The notes under the pieces were generated by a model. That model did not search any database. It saw nothing but the letters and a program-made list of their open reading frames with translations, and was not told where the DNA came from. DNA of 64,000 nt, from assembly GCF_033242365.1 (NCBI RefSeq), contig NZ_BTHK01000005.1, positions 106,135 through 170,134 on the forward strand. Reading direction: 5' to 3'. The translations under genes and the position numbers were made by a program. Origin of the DNA: Lachnoanaerobaculum sanguinis (GTDB taxonomy: Bacteria; Bacillota; Clostridia; Lachnospirales; Lachnospiraceae). Below are positions 26,065 to 36,598 of this stretch, piece by piece; the first letter of the stretch is position 1; the number at the start of each line of letters is the position of its first letter.

Positions 26065-28665
26065 GTGAATGAAGAGATAATGTATCGAGTTTTTGAAAAG
26101 TGTGAAATACAGATTGAAGGACAGACTATTTCAAAGGAGTTACTGTTAAAGACTTTTGGGGATTTTTTGACGCAAACAATAGCGAAGCGAGACCACAATA
26201 TCGGGCTGGTTATGCATACAGGGTCGCTTTGTTTTGATGTTGTATTAATTACTTACGCAACTATTTTTAATCTAATATCAAATAAAGCTGAAACCATGGA
26301 TATTGTTAGTTCTTTTTCAGAAGGGGACACAGTTCTTTACGGACAACCAAAGAAATGCCGTTACATTTTTAAGGGTTTTATAGACGGAAGCGAGATTGGA
26401 ACAGAAAAAGGTAAAAAGTTTATAAAACTTGTACAAAGTGAGATATCTACGAAATATGTTCCTGAAAAAGAATGGAGAAATATTGAACCATACAATGGTG
26501 ATTCGTTTCGCATGGATGGAAGGGGAATAAGAAAGAAAACGTCACTAAGAGATGTTTTTTATGTTGATGTGTTGGGCTTCGAGAAGGAGAATATACCTAG
26601 TATTTTGGACACGTCATGTGTGATAGTGGCACCCCGTGAACATGCTGATTTTTTGGTAAAGAACATAAGTTTGCTTTTTAACAAAAAACAAATCAGCTTA
26701 TTAGAACTGGTAACGGCTTCTTATTTTACAGAGGAAGAAGAATATAGATACGGTGGTAATACAGGTAAAAACGAACCGACATTAAAGTTTACTGCTAAGA
26801 TTTCTGTTGCAAGACATTTACTTTTGTCCGGACGTGGAAACAGGCATTTAGGGCTAATTGTTCTTGGAGAAGATTCGATATCAAGAGGCCATTTTGAGTT
26901 ACCTGAGTTGATTAATAGAAAATCGCTTCAGTATGTATATATATGCTCTTCTATGAACAGTGACTTGGGACTTGAATTGACATCAGATGTTGAAAAGATG
27001 GAAATCTTTGCATGCACCAAGGAATTTCTGTTGGAAAATACAACTTATGAGAAAGTCGAAAATAATCATTATATTACAGAACTCGTAACACGAGTTAATA
27101 CAATTATTGATAAGAATAATGAGTTGGTCATTATTGAAAAAAATGGTATAGAATCGGATGTGATTCACGAGTTCAAGAAGAATATTCTTGAGATAAAGCG
27201 TGAAGAGTATTCTACAGAAGGTAAAGATAATTTTATAATGCTTGCACACTCGTTGATGAAATTATTTGTTACTGCACCATTTCCGATGGATAGATTTTCA
27301 GTTGCCGAAGAGAGAGGGCTTATTGAAGTTGATTCTCCGGAGAAAAAGATTTTAGAGCTTAGGAGATTGGCAGAAGATTTTCCTGAAAACTTGAGAAAAA
27401 ATGCATTAGTCGTAGTTGAAGTTCTTGAGAGAATACTTATTGAGGAGAAAAATACTAACGGAAAGTATGAGTGGTTACGAAAATTTTTATATAATCATTT
27501 AGGTAAGAGGGTGGCCATTGTTGTTCCAAAAGCATATTATGTAACACTCATAAAGGGAACAGGAATTTTTTCGGAGTATTTGTTTAGGAATAAGGATTTT
27601 GTTACTGCAAACAGATTTGACGGTTCTAAGATGTACGACTGTGTAGTTGTTCTTGGAGATTACGAAGGAAAAGCTTTTAATGTTTTTAGATGTAATGCTG
27701 CAGCAACAATTATTTCGGTAATATATGAAAGTGAGAAAGTAGGGTATTATTTTAAGAATAAGATATTTCATAATAGGATAAATAGGCTTAATAGGAAATC
27801 GACAATTATAATATCTAATCAGGATGAAGATGAAATAATAACGACTGAAGAGGAGAATGCAAAAGGTTTCGAAAAAGAAATCGAAGATTATATTGCTAAT
27901 GTTGACTTGTCATATATGGGTTCAATCTATAAAAGCGATTCCGGATATGAAGGCGCAATGAATACTGATATTGTGGCTGTAGTTGTTTTTGATGATGACA
28001 CCAAGGCTTATTTAAGTAGAAATTACAAAGGATATGTGCTTGAGGAAGCTACAGGCATAGTTAAGGAAGTAGGAGTACAGGAACTTTGTGAAGGAGATTC
28101 TATCATCTTTACGAAAAATAATGACGATACCAAAGACATCGTCAGTTCTATACTTGCTAAACTGTTTATAGACGGCAAGTTTGACAGCAATACGGAAGAA
28201 AAGTATAGGAAGGCAAACTTGTGGAAAAGAGCGTTGGTGGAATTTATGCGTTCTAATGGACACACTGCTAGGAAAGTGGTGGATTTAATGCTCGAAGATG
28301 GAGCCGGAGTACACGAGCAAACAATATTACATTGGCTGGATGAAGATTCTTACACGGTTGGCCCAAGAGATGTTGATTCAATACGTCATATAGGAAATAT
28401 TACAGGTGTTGAAGAACTTAAGGAGAGCCCGGAAGACATTTTTGAAGCCTGTAGAGATATAAGATCTATAAGACGAAAAATATTGGACCGGGTTGGAACA
28501 GCGATTTTTGATAAACTAAGTGGCCGGACTCCGCAGAGGGGGAATTATATGGAATCAATTTACAAAAAAATAGATACGCTTGCAGAGATTAAAAGAGTCG
28601 AACGAATAGCTAAGGTTGAAACGGCAGTTCCTATGTGGATGGCAAATAGACCGATTTTGATTTAA
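26065..28665 (+). CDS. drmE: DISARM protein DrmE-like
   Basis: This 866-residue protein precedes DrmA- and DrmB-like genes, where class 2 DISARM systems carry drmE. It has no classical enzymatic motif. Stretches such as SCVIVAPREHADFLV, LGLIVLGEDSISRG, RVAIVVPKAYYV and DCVVVLGDYEG suggest alternating alpha-beta domains, perhaps degenerate helicase-like folds. The C-terminal 170 residues are helical and include RKVVDLMLEDGAGVHEQTI, which resembles a helix-turn-helix. The start is GTG behind GGGGGTG. The family call rests on size, position and general similarity rather than on a signature motif. It is 11 nt from drmA. Confidence 0.7.
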   Translation: MNEEIMYRVFEKCEIQIEGQTISKELLLKTFGDFLTQTIAKRDHNIGLVMHTGSLCFDVVLITYATIFNLISNKAETMDIVSSFSEGDTVLYGQPKKCRYIFKGFIDGSEIGTEKGKKFIKLVQSEISTKYVPEKEWRNIEPYNGDSFRMDGRGIRKKTSLRDVFYVDVLGFEKENIPSILDTSCVIVAPREHADFLVKNISLLFNKKQISLLELVTASYFTEEEEYRYGGNTGKNEPTLKFTAKISVARHLLLSGRGNRHLGLIVLGEDSISRGHFELPELINRKSLQYVYICSSMNSDLGLELTSDVEKMEIFACTKEFLLENTTYEKVENNHYITELVTRVNTIIDKNNELVIIEKNGIESDVIHEFKKNILEIKREEYSTEGKDNFIMLAHSLMKLFVTAPFPMDRFSVAEERGLIEVDSPEKKILELRRLAEDFPENLRKNALVVVEVLERILIEEKNTNGKYEWLRKFLYNHLGKRVAIVVPKAYYVTLIKGTGIFSEYLFRNKDFVTANRFDGSKMYDCVVVLGDYEGKAFNVFRCNAAATIISVIYESEKVGYYFKNKIFHNRINRLNRKSTIIISNQDEDEIITTEEENAKGFEKEIEDYIANVDLSYMGSIYKSDSGYEGAMNTDIVAVVVFDDDTKAYLSRNYKGYVLEEATGIVKEVGVQELCEGDSIIFTKNNDDTKDIVSSILAKLFIDGKFDSNTEEKYRKANLWKRALVEFMRSNGHTARKVVDLMLEDGAGVHEQTILHWLDEDSYTVGPRDVDSIRHIGNITGVEELKESPEDIFEACRDIRSIRRKILDRVGTAIFDKLSGRTPQRGNYMESIYKKIDTLAEIKRVERIAKVETAVPMWMANRPILI

Positions 28666-28676
28666 GGGTGGTAATT

Positions 28677-31600
28677 ATGGCAGATAAGCAAGAAATGATA
28701 AGAGCACGAGATAAGTATATTGATCTTGTAAAAAAAGAACTTATGGGACCGGGATCGGAGATATCTATTCCTGATATAGAACATGAACTTATCTCAGATG
28801 CTCCCAATACCAGATACTCAGTAGGTGTACTTTTTACAAAGAATATTAAAATGAACGCTGACAATAATGACACTTTGAGAGTTGAGGAACAGGATACTGA
28901 GGTGCAGATTGACGAGACGGAAGATGTTTTAGTTAATACGGAAGAGGGATTTGTTAAACATCATCATTCAGATACTGATGCTGACGAGGATAATCTTGAC
29001 GAAGAAATTGGACTTGCCACACAAAATATGCCTTCTTCTATGGGAATAACCTTTTTTGTAAAAGGAAAATGTGAAAAGGTGAATTGTAAGGTCAGATTTG
29101 CTACTTATAAGAAGGCTGTGGCTACTGATTGTCGTATTCCTTATGGTGACATAAGGGATGAATATGAGCTTCCAACAGAGTTTAATCATTGTGTTTATTT
29201 GGACCGCAAGGAAAAGACATTAAGGCTTACTTCGGGCGGACTTAACAGAAAGTCTATACTTGCGTTAAAAGAAAGGGACTTGTTGGGAGGAGATGAATAT
29301 AACATTATTTCACTCATGTATAAACTTTCTGACCAGCTTGGAAAGGGGTACGTAAGAGAACCTCATATGTGTGAACTTGAGTTGGATTTTTCCAATTCTG
29401 ATTATATTGATCAAAACAAGGAATTAGATCAAACAAATGCAAAAGTTACCGCTTTAAGGCGTAATATGGGAAATGATATTTGGTCGTTAACTATTATGCT
29501 TGTTAATGATGACTCAAGTAAATCAAGTGCAAAGCTTTGCCTTTATCAACCTGAAATAAGAATTAACAGTGAAAATAACAGTTTTGTTTTTGTAGAGTAT
29601 GGTGCTAACGTAGACTGTTCAGATTTAAATGATGAAGAACAGTCTTTGGCGCTTCAATATAGAAATAAAAAAGTATATGGAACAGGATTAGGTACTTCTA
29701 TTTCATGGAATGTTGATGCTATGGGAAATGGCGAAGTATTCAGTGAATATTTTCCTGTAAGCGAAGTCCCTTCAATGGATTTTAGCTTACCCAAAGATTC
29801 GGGTGTGACAAAAGATGCTTTGTCCATGAAATACTTATCAGATTTGATAAAGGATGAAAAAAGTATCAAGGTAGAAAAATTAATATCTATTGTAGCGGCA
29901 TACGATAAATGGATAAGTGAAATCAGAGATAAAACTAATTTACTACAGGAGAAATTCCATTATATTGCAGGAAAAAATATAATGGGATGCGAAGCCGCTT
30001 CAAAGCGTATGTATGAGGGAGTAGAACTGCTTAAGTCAAGCGATGCGGCTTGGGATGCGTTTCAATTGGCTAACAGAGCTATGTTCATGCAGCGAGCTCA
30101 TCTGAAATTGCAGGAAAAGACATCGGATGTAAACAGATATCCTGATGATGAAGAGTTAACTGAAATATTGAAGAAGATTGACTACTTTAGTGTTGAAAAG
30201 ATTCTTGAAGACTTCTATGCATGGAGGCCTTTCCAAATTGCATTTTTACTTATGAGTATAAAGTCAATAGTAGATGACAGTTCAGTTGATAGAGAGTTGG
30301 TGGATTTAATTTGGTTTCCTACAGGTGGAGGTAAAACAGAAGCCTATCTTGGTCTTACAGCTTTCACTATTTTTTACAGAAGACTTGCTCATAAAGAAAA
30401 TGCGTCCGGAACGACTGTTATTATGCGTTATACGTTGCGACTTCTGGCGGCACAACAGTTTACTCGTGCATCTACGCTTATTTGTGCATGTGAGTATATT
30501 CGCGTAGATGCTACTGATAAAAAATCGATATATGGGAAATATGATCTTGGTTCAGAATCGATAACTATTGGTCTATGGATAGGAAGCAATCATACACCGA
30601 ATAAAAATGCCCAAGCAAAATCGGAACTTACTAAATTGACAAAAGCAACAGCAGAAGAGCTTGAGTATCAAAAGGACAGACACAATAAGTTTCAGGTGTT
30701 GAAGTGTCCATGGTGCGGTACAAAAATGGTTCAAGATTGCAAAGGACATAAAAAAATTGGTGCATGGGGGTACAGGATGAGAAGTAACTCACACTTCGAA
30801 TTGTGGTGCCCTCAGGAAGCATGCTTTTTTAACGAACGGGGTAAGTTACCGATACAAGTTGTTGATGAAGAATTATATCAGAACCCTCCAACCCTCTTAT
30901 TTGGCACAGTAGATAAATTTGCAATGCTTCCTTGGAACCCACAAATTGGGGCATTTTTTGGTGTTAGAACAGATAACAGAGCACCTGAATTGATCATACA
31001 AGATGAGTTACATCTTATTTCCGGTCCGTTGGGAACAATGGTTGGTTTGTATGAGGCGGCAATTGATTATATTTGTAGTAGCAAAGGTTCAAAAACCAAG
31101 ATTATTGCATCAACAGCAACTATAAGAAGAGCTGCAGAACAATGCTCATCTTTGTATAACAGAGAGGTTTGTCAATTTCCTCATCCGGGTATTGATGCTG
31201 AAGATTCCTTTTTCGCAAGAGAGTCGGTTATAGATTATGAAAGGGGAATATACGGAAGAAAATATGTCGGTCTTATGCCGTCCGGAAAAACAAAAGCAAT
31301 GATGGAAATCAGGACTATGGCGGCATTGCTTCAAAAGATTCACACGATGGATTTGCCTTATGAAATAAAGGATAAGTATTGGACGCTTACTGTATATTTT
31401 AACAGTTTAAAAGATCTTGGGAAATGCTCAACACTTGTAGATGATGATATTAAAGATTTTATCAAAAGAATGGCTTACCGTGTGGGAACTGCAAATGATG
31501 CTCGAATAATTACCGGTGCAGATGAATTGACCAGTCGTGTATCAACTACGCAATTAAATGAAACATTGGATAAGTTGGAGAAGTTGACCTATAGCAAGGA

Positions 31601-32324
31601 AAATATAGAAAACAAAAGATGGCCTTCCAATATTTTGCTTGCAACGAATATGATTTCTGTAGGTATAGATGTTGCAAGGTTGAACGTTATGCTTTTAGTG
31701 GGACAACCTAAGCTGACAAGCGAATATATCCAGGCATCAAGTAGAGTTGGAAGATCATATCCGGGAGTGGCTTTTGCGATGTATGATGGTTCCAAGAGCC
31801 GAGACAGATCACATTATGAGCAGTTTTTAGGTTATCATGAATCGTTTTATAAACACGTAGAGCCTACTGGAGTTACACCTTTTTCAAAGCCTGCAAGAGA
31901 TAGAGCGTTACATGCTATAGTGATTGCACTGCTTAGACAATTATTACCGGAGTTGACACCTGAAAATGCAGCCGGACTTTTCTCTCGCGTTAAGTACAAA
32001 AAAGAAATTGATTCTATAGTTAAATATATAGTTGCTCGAAATAAAGACATAATCAATAGGGTTAATCCGGGAACCGACACCGAAGAATCAGATATTCGAG
32101 AGGAAATAGATATATTTTTGGAAAGCTGGGAGAAACTTAAAGAAGGATATGATGATCACTTCTTTTATGGTGAGAAGTATATGGTTACATATCCTGAAGA
32201 GGGAGATGCAAGACTGATGAAAGCATATAACTCAAGTAGGAGCGACAATGCATTTGATACCATGACATCAATGAGGAATGTAGATATTTCTGTTGGAAGT
32301 AGCATTTTAATATGGAAGGATTGA
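28677..32324 (+). CDS. drmA: DISARM helicase DrmA-like
   Basis: This 1215-residue SF2 helicase is the core of DISARM, which blocks incoming phage DNA. The N-terminus YIDLVKKELMGPGSE, followed by RYSVGVLF, is typical of DrmA. Walker A PTGGGKT is at 548-554, box II DELH at 776-779, a STATIRRA motif near 810, and motif VI QASSRVGR at 1019-1026. A possible zinc knuckle (CPWCGTKM, then WCPQEACF) lies near 676-712. The GTG at 28668 would add three residues; AAGGGTGG fits the ATG at 28677. It is followed by drmB after 4 nt. Confidence 0.9.
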   Translation: MADKQEMIRARDKYIDLVKKELMGPGSEISIPDIEHELISDAPNTRYSVGVLFTKNIKMNADNNDTLRVEEQDTEVQIDETEDVLVNTEEGFVKHHHSDTDADEDNLDEEIGLATQNMPSSMGITFFVKGKCEKVNCKVRFATYKKAVATDCRIPYGDIRDEYELPTEFNHCVYLDRKEKTLRLTSGGLNRKSILALKERDLLGGDEYNIISLMYKLSDQLGKGYVREPHMCELELDFSNSDYIDQNKELDQTNAKVTALRRNMGNDIWSLTIMLVNDDSSKSSAKLCLYQPEIRINSENNSFVFVEYGANVDCSDLNDEEQSLALQYRNKKVYGTGLGTSISWNVDAMGNGEVFSEYFPVSEVPSMDFSLPKDSGVTKDALSMKYLSDLIKDEKSIKVEKLISIVAAYDKWISEIRDKTNLLQEKFHYIAGKNIMGCEAASKRMYEGVELLKSSDAAWDAFQLANRAMFMQRAHLKLQEKTSDVNRYPDDEELTEILKKIDYFSVEKILEDFYAWRPFQIAFLLMSIKSIVDDSSVDRELVDLIWFPTGGGKTEAYLGLTAFTIFYRRLAHKENASGTTVIMRYTLRLLAAQQFTRASTLICACEYIRVDATDKKSIYGKYDLGSESITIGLWIGSNHTPNKNAQAKSELTKLTKATAEELEYQKDRHNKFQVLKCPWCGTKMVQDCKGHKKIGAWGYRMRSNSHFELWCPQEACFFNERGKLPIQVVDEELYQNPPTLLFGTVDKFAMLPWNPQIGAFFGVRTDNRAPELIIQDELHLISGPLGTMVGLYEAAIDYICSSKGSKTKIIASTATIRRAAEQCSSLYNREVCQFPHPGIDAEDSFFARESVIDYERGIYGRKYVGLMPSGKTKAMMEIRTMAALLQKIHTMDLPYEIKDKYWTLTVYFNSLKDLGKCSTLVDDDIKDFIKRMAYRVGTANDARIITGADELTSRVSTTQLNETLDKLEKLTYSKENIENKRWPSNILLATNMISVGIDVARLNVMLLVGQPKLTSEYIQASSRVGRSYPGVAFAMYDGSKSRDRSHYEQFLGYHESFYKHVEPTGVTPFSKPARDRALHAIVIALLRQLLPELTPENAAGLFSRVKYKKEIDSIVKYIVARNKDIINRVNPGTDTEESDIREEIDIFLESWEKLKEGYDDHFFYGEKYMVTYPEEGDARLMKAYNSSRSDNAFDTMTSMRNVDISVGSSILIWKD

Positions 32325-32328
32325 TAAC

Positions 32329-34683
32329 ATGGAATATAAATATGAGAAAATTCAATTAAATAAAATAACACATGCAGTTAGAGCCTCACAAGCAGTACTA
32401 CAGTATGGTGTTGGTGCTATGGTTGATTTTCCTGAGCAAACTTTGATGACAGCAGCACCTGAAACGTGGGAGGACAGTGTAGTTGAAGTTCATGATGAGA
32501 GACTTGAGAAAGCTCTTCATGTGGATTTTTTTGGGATGCCCGGAAGTAAGGATGACACAAGATATCAAAAAGGTATCGCATATTCAAGATTTCCGGAATG
32601 GTATTTTTGTCCAAGATGCAGATCTTTTAAACCTTTAAAAGAGTGGATAAATGAATATAATTCCAATCCTAAGTGCAAAAAGATGAGAGAAAATAATCCT
32701 AACATGACTAAGAACTTAAAGTGTCCTTCTTGTTTTCAGGAACTGGTAGTGGCGCGTATTGTTGTTGCATGCGGTCATGGTCATATAGATGATTTCCCAT
32801 GGATAAAATGGGTTCATGCCAAGAACGGTTTAGGTGCAAAAAAAATATGCTATAATCCTAAACTGAGGTTTACAACAAGTGCATCATCAACCGAAGGATT
32901 GGAAGGTTTGACAATAACATGTGAAACATGTCATGCCAGAGCTACTCTTAAGGGGGCTTTTGATAAGAATGCTCTTGAAAACTTGGATAAGGCTACAGGT
33001 TATGAATACGGTTTTAAGTGCACCGGAAGGCACCCCTGGAAGAACATTACAGAGATGTGTGAGAAATATCCAAATGTATTACAAAGAGGTGGATCATCTG
33101 TTTATTTTCCTATTGTCGTGAGCTCGTTGGTTATTCCTCCTTACTCAAGCCAATTAACAGCAAAAATACAGGGAAGTCCTTTTTTCTCAGATTTAAAAAA
33201 GGCTATTACAGAATCGATAAAAACTGTTACATCCTTGGGAATGGAACTCACACAAGAAATTAGGGAAAATATTGTATCGCAAAAGATTAGTGAATATGCT
33301 TCAAAAATCGGTCGAGATATAGGGCATGAGGAAGCATCGGTAAAGCCTGTTTTGATACGCAGATGGAGTGGAACCACAGACGACAGTTACACTACTACAA
33401 GTGTTAAGTATAGAGCTGAAGAATATGAAGCTTTGAGTGGAGAGGTAGTTCAAGAGGATAAAAATGGTGAATTTGTTCGTGAATCCACTGATATAAAACA
33501 ATATGGTTTGCCATATGTTAAAAAGGTATCATTGATTCATAAAGTAAGAGAAGTTCAGGCGTTGGTTGGTTTTTCAAGATTGGAGCCGGTTGAGGAAGAT
33601 AATGTAGACAACACAACGAAAATAAAAAAGGTGTCAATCAAAGAGGAGGATACAAATTGGTATCCCGGATACGATGTTCGAGGCGAGGGCATTTTTATTG
33701 AACTAAATGATGAAGTTATTGATAAATGGAGAACAAACAATCATAGTATACAACGCCGAGTTGATCAATTGAATGAGAATTATTCCAAATCTTATTATGG
33801 CGACATACGCCCTAGAACTATTACGGCGAAATTCCTTTTGTTGCATACGCTTTCCCATTTATTAATGAAACAGTTGAGTTTTGAGTGTGGGTATAGCATA
33901 GCATCTATTAAAGAGAGAATATATTGCAGTGAATTTTACGAAGGTAAAAGTATGTCAGGCATTTTGATATATACAGCGAGTGGAGACTCTGAAGGAACAA
34001 TGGGTGGACTTGTTCGTCAGGGCAGATATGACATTTTTCCGAGTATTTTTAAAAAGGCAATTGAGGGTGCTATAACATGTTCAAATGATCCTGTTTGTAG
34101 TTTGAGTATGGGACAGGGACGCGATTCGCTAAATCTGTCTGCTTGTCATGCTTGTACTCTTGTACCCGAAACAAGCTGTGAAGAATTTAATGTTTTTCTG
34201 GATAGAGGAATGATAATAGGAACATACGAAGAGCGTAATATTGGATTTTTTTCAGAATATATTTATAAAAATGCAGAAATATGTAATATAGTAAAAAATT
34301 CTAAAAATGACAGTTCGAAATCTCAGATTATTATAACAGATTCAGGCACGAACTTAAAAAATACAGATTATGTAGATATATGGAAGAATATACTTCAATT
34401 TTCATCAAATAAACATGAGAGGGAAATAATAAATGAGTTGATAGATAAAATTTTTGATTATAAAGACGGAGAGAAGCCTTTTCAAGCAGGCACATTTCAG
34501 GTCCTAGGAGATCCTAACTATTATAATGTTGATTTGTATTGGCCTAATAAGAAGGTAATGATTTTTAGTGCTGAAAATGAAGAAGAATTCGATAAGGCAT
34601 CAAAAAGTGAATGGAAGTGTTTTTGCCTTAGTGGAGAAGGCACTATCGCTGACAGTGTATTGGCAGTATTAAAGGAGATTTGA
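32329..34683 (+). CDS. drmB: DISARM protein DrmB-like (DUF1998)
   Basis: This 784-residue protein carries the DUF1998 domain in its C-terminal half (about 500-630: LLHTLSHLLMKQLS, then GILIYTASGDSEGTMGGLV), with a Cys-rich patch CSNDPVCS and SACHACTLVPETSC. Two N-terminal Cys pairs (CPRC near 93, CPSC near 131) may bind zinc. In studied DISARM systems DrmB works as a complex with DrmA on unmethylated or free-ended DNA. The C-terminal tail beyond DUF1998 (about 650-784) is longer than I expect for DrmB and ends in a small alpha-beta segment. It is separated by one base from the next gene. Confidence 0.88.
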   Translation: MEYKYEKIQLNKITHAVRASQAVLQYGVGAMVDFPEQTLMTAAPETWEDSVVEVHDERLEKALHVDFFGMPGSKDDTRYQKGIAYSRFPEWYFCPRCRSFKPLKEWINEYNSNPKCKKMRENNPNMTKNLKCPSCFQELVVARIVVACGHGHIDDFPWIKWVHAKNGLGAKKICYNPKLRFTTSASSTEGLEGLTITCETCHARATLKGAFDKNALENLDKATGYEYGFKCTGRHPWKNITEMCEKYPNVLQRGGSSVYFPIVVSSLVIPPYSSQLTAKIQGSPFFSDLKKAITESIKTVTSLGMELTQEIRENIVSQKISEYASKIGRDIGHEEASVKPVLIRRWSGTTDDSYTTTSVKYRAEEYEALSGEVVQEDKNGEFVRESTDIKQYGLPYVKKVSLIHKVREVQALVGFSRLEPVEEDNVDNTTKIKKVSIKEEDTNWYPGYDVRGEGIFIELNDEVIDKWRTNNHSIQRRVDQLNENYSKSYYGDIRPRTITAKFLLLHTLSHLLMKQLSFECGYSIASIKERIYCSEFYEGKSMSGILIYTASGDSEGTMGGLVRQGRYDIFPSIFKKAIEGAITCSNDPVCSLSMGQGRDSLNLSACHACTLVPETSCEEFNVFLDRGMIIGTYEERNIGFFSEYIYKNAEICNIVKNSKNDSSKSQIIITDSGTNLKNTDYVDIWKNILQFSSNKHEREIINELIDKIFDYKDGEKPFQAGTFQVLGDPNYYNVDLYWPNKKVMIFSAENEEEFDKASKSEWKCFCLSGEGTIADSVLAVLKEI

Positions 34684-34684
34684 A

Positions 34685-36385
34685 ATGGCAATAATGATAC
34701 CTGATGTGGCAAGAGAATTTGACCCTGCCAGTTTGGAAGGAGTAATGTTTGATTCTTTAAAAAAACTTCCATCTGATTATTATGTTGTACATTCTTTTAA
34801 GAATGTATATGTTGAGGATAATATACTTCATGAAGGTGAAGTAGACTTTGTTATTTTTAATCGAACTAAGGGATTGTTGTGTTTGGAAGCAAAAGCAGGA
34901 GCTATAAAGTATGAGGGAGGATACTGGAAATACTCAAGTGGATGCATTATGAAGCATGGTGGACCTTACAATCAAGCTGCGGGAAACAAGTGGGACTTAT
35001 TGAATGTGGTACAAAACAGCTCATTAAAAGATGTTGCAGGTAGATGTAAGTTTTTGCATGCTGTGTGGTTTCCTTCAATTTCACAGGAACGCTTGCGCGG
35101 AATCAAGTTTCCCAAGGAAGCAGACAGAACTATTACTCTTACAATGGAGGCGTTAGAAGATCCTGAACCATATATCAGTTCTTTGTTCGATATCGAGCTG
35201 GAAAATCATATCAAAACAGATCTCAGTGAACAGGATGTAAGAAGACTCATTAGAGAAATAATATGTCCTGAGTTTAATATCTTTCCTTCCAAAAGCTTTG
35301 ATAATGATTTGAAAAAAATAGTTTTTCATAGATTGTTGAAGGAGCAGGAGGGATTGTTAAACTACCTTGTTGAACAAAAAGCTGCTGTTATTAATGGAGC
35401 TGCAGGAACAGGAAAAACAATGATGGCTGTGGAAAAGGCAACCAGACATGCTTTTAACGGTGAGAGAGTATTATTTCTCTGTTACAATGTAATGCTAAGG
35501 GATTATTTGGATAGAGAGTATCACCATGAGTACATAGAGTATATGACCATCGACAAATTTGCATGTAAGGTTGCTAAAACTGAGAAACCTGACTACCGGG
35601 CTGCCGGTATTAGAATTTTAGATATGTATATTTCAGGCTCATTCCGCTATAAGCATGTTATTGTAGATGAAGGACAAGATTTTGGCCGAGAAGAGATAGA
35701 AGAGGCGGATCTTCTGCAAACAATATATGATGTTGTAATTGATAATGAAGAGTCCGGGGGAACATTTTATGTTTTTTATGATAAATTGCAACTTATTCAG
35801 GCTAAAAATATACCTAAGTTTATAAGTGATGCCGATTGTAAATTAACATTATATAAGAACTGCAGAAACACTGAAAATATTGCAATAACATCTTTAAAAG
35901 CCATATCGGATAGAAATCCTAAATTGTATGACGGAGCGATTAAAGGAGTACCGGCAAGGATTCATTATAAAGAAAATTCTGAAGAAGTAAGCAATTGCGT
36001 TGCATCGATAATTGAGGAATTAAATGAAGAAGGTATTACGGATGTAACAATTCTCACTTGTAAAAGTGAAGCTGTCAGCATTTTAAATGATGTATGTATC
36101 AACAGTACCTTTAAGAAAAAAATATTTACCACATGTAGAAAGTATAAGGGATTAGAAGCTGATGCGATTATACTGGTAGATGTCGACGAAAAAACGTTTG
36201 GTAGCGAGGCGGTTCAACGGTTTTATGTTGGAGCTTCGAGGGCGCGACTTAGGTTGGAAATTGTAACTACAATGACAGATACAGAATGTGAAAGTGTCCT
36301 TATTAATGTAGTTAAGTATAAAAAGAAAATAAAAAATGCTAAAAGGGAGATGGCTTCAGCTTTCAATTCGATGCCTATTGTTTAG
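34685..36385 (+). CDS. NERD-domain nuclease fused to UvrD-like helicase
   Basis: This 566-residue protein has an N-terminal NERD domain (about 25-180) of the restriction-nuclease fold, with GEVDFVIFNRTKGLLCLEAK carrying the E-D-E-K pattern of that fold. A superfamily 1 helicase follows: Walker A GAAGTGKT at 238-245, Walker B DEGQD at 328-332, CRNTENIA, then YKGLEADAIILVD and FYVGASRARLRL (motif VI). It begins one base after drmB stops, with AAGGAGA upstream, so it belongs to the DISARM-like operon. Standard DISARM has the PLD nuclease DrmC here. A nuclease-helicase replacing DrmC is my inference. Confidence 0.85.
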   Translation: MAIMIPDVAREFDPASLEGVMFDSLKKLPSDYYVVHSFKNVYVEDNILHEGEVDFVIFNRTKGLLCLEAKAGAIKYEGGYWKYSSGCIMKHGGPYNQAAGNKWDLLNVVQNSSLKDVAGRCKFLHAVWFPSISQERLRGIKFPKEADRTITLTMEALEDPEPYISSLFDIELENHIKTDLSEQDVRRLIREIICPEFNIFPSKSFDNDLKKIVFHRLLKEQEGLLNYLVEQKAAVINGAAGTGKTMMAVEKATRHAFNGERVLFLCYNVMLRDYLDREYHHEYIEYMTIDKFACKVAKTEKPDYRAAGIRILDMYISGSFRYKHVIVDEGQDFGREEIEEADLLQTIYDVVIDNEESGGTFYVFYDKLQLIQAKNIPKFISDADCKLTLYKNCRNTENIAITSLKAISDRNPKLYDGAIKGVPARIHYKENSEEVSNCVASIIEELNEEGITDVTILTCKSEAVSILNDVCINSTFKKKIFTTCRKYKGLEADAIILVDVDEKTFGSEAVQRFYVGASRARLRLEIVTTMTDTECESVLINVVKYKKKIKNAKREMASAFNSMPIV

Positions 36386-36569
36386 TATATTGTCTGGAGA
36401 AACCTCATTTAATAAATCATTGCCCGTTGCACATGAGAGTATAGATACAACTAAAATGAGTTTTAATGATATTCATAATAAGATACAAAGAGGTTATGAT
36501 TCATATAAAGTCGGTAAAACACAGATTGCAGCTGAGGATTTTAAGTGTTTTAGTGAGAATAATAAGTAA
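36386..36569 (+). pseudogene. C-terminal remnant of a second RelB/DinJ-type antitoxin
   Basis: The frame from LSGETSFNKSL to the stop aligns over about 58 residues, without gaps, with the C-terminal half of the antitoxin at 24984 (shared ESID-TKMS, DIH-K-QRGY-SYK-G-TQ-AA). The N-terminal DNA-binding half is missing and the frame runs back into the helicase gene. It is diverged, not a recent copy. The helicase stop falls at its left edge. Confidence 0.75.
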
Positions 36570-36598
36570 CGTCTGATCGTATTTCGGGCGTTATTTTA
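36568..36598 (+). terminator. Terminator at the right end of the DISARM-like operon
   Basis: AACGTCTGA pairs with TCGGGCGTT (with G-U pairs), followed by ATTTTAT. It is the counterpart of the terminator at 25530 behind the other antitoxin copy. Confidence 0.75.

Noticed and set aside
36336..36569. 77-codon frame as an intact antitoxin gene
   Set aside because: Its first codons are the helicase gene in another frame; only the part after 36386 resembles an antitoxin.
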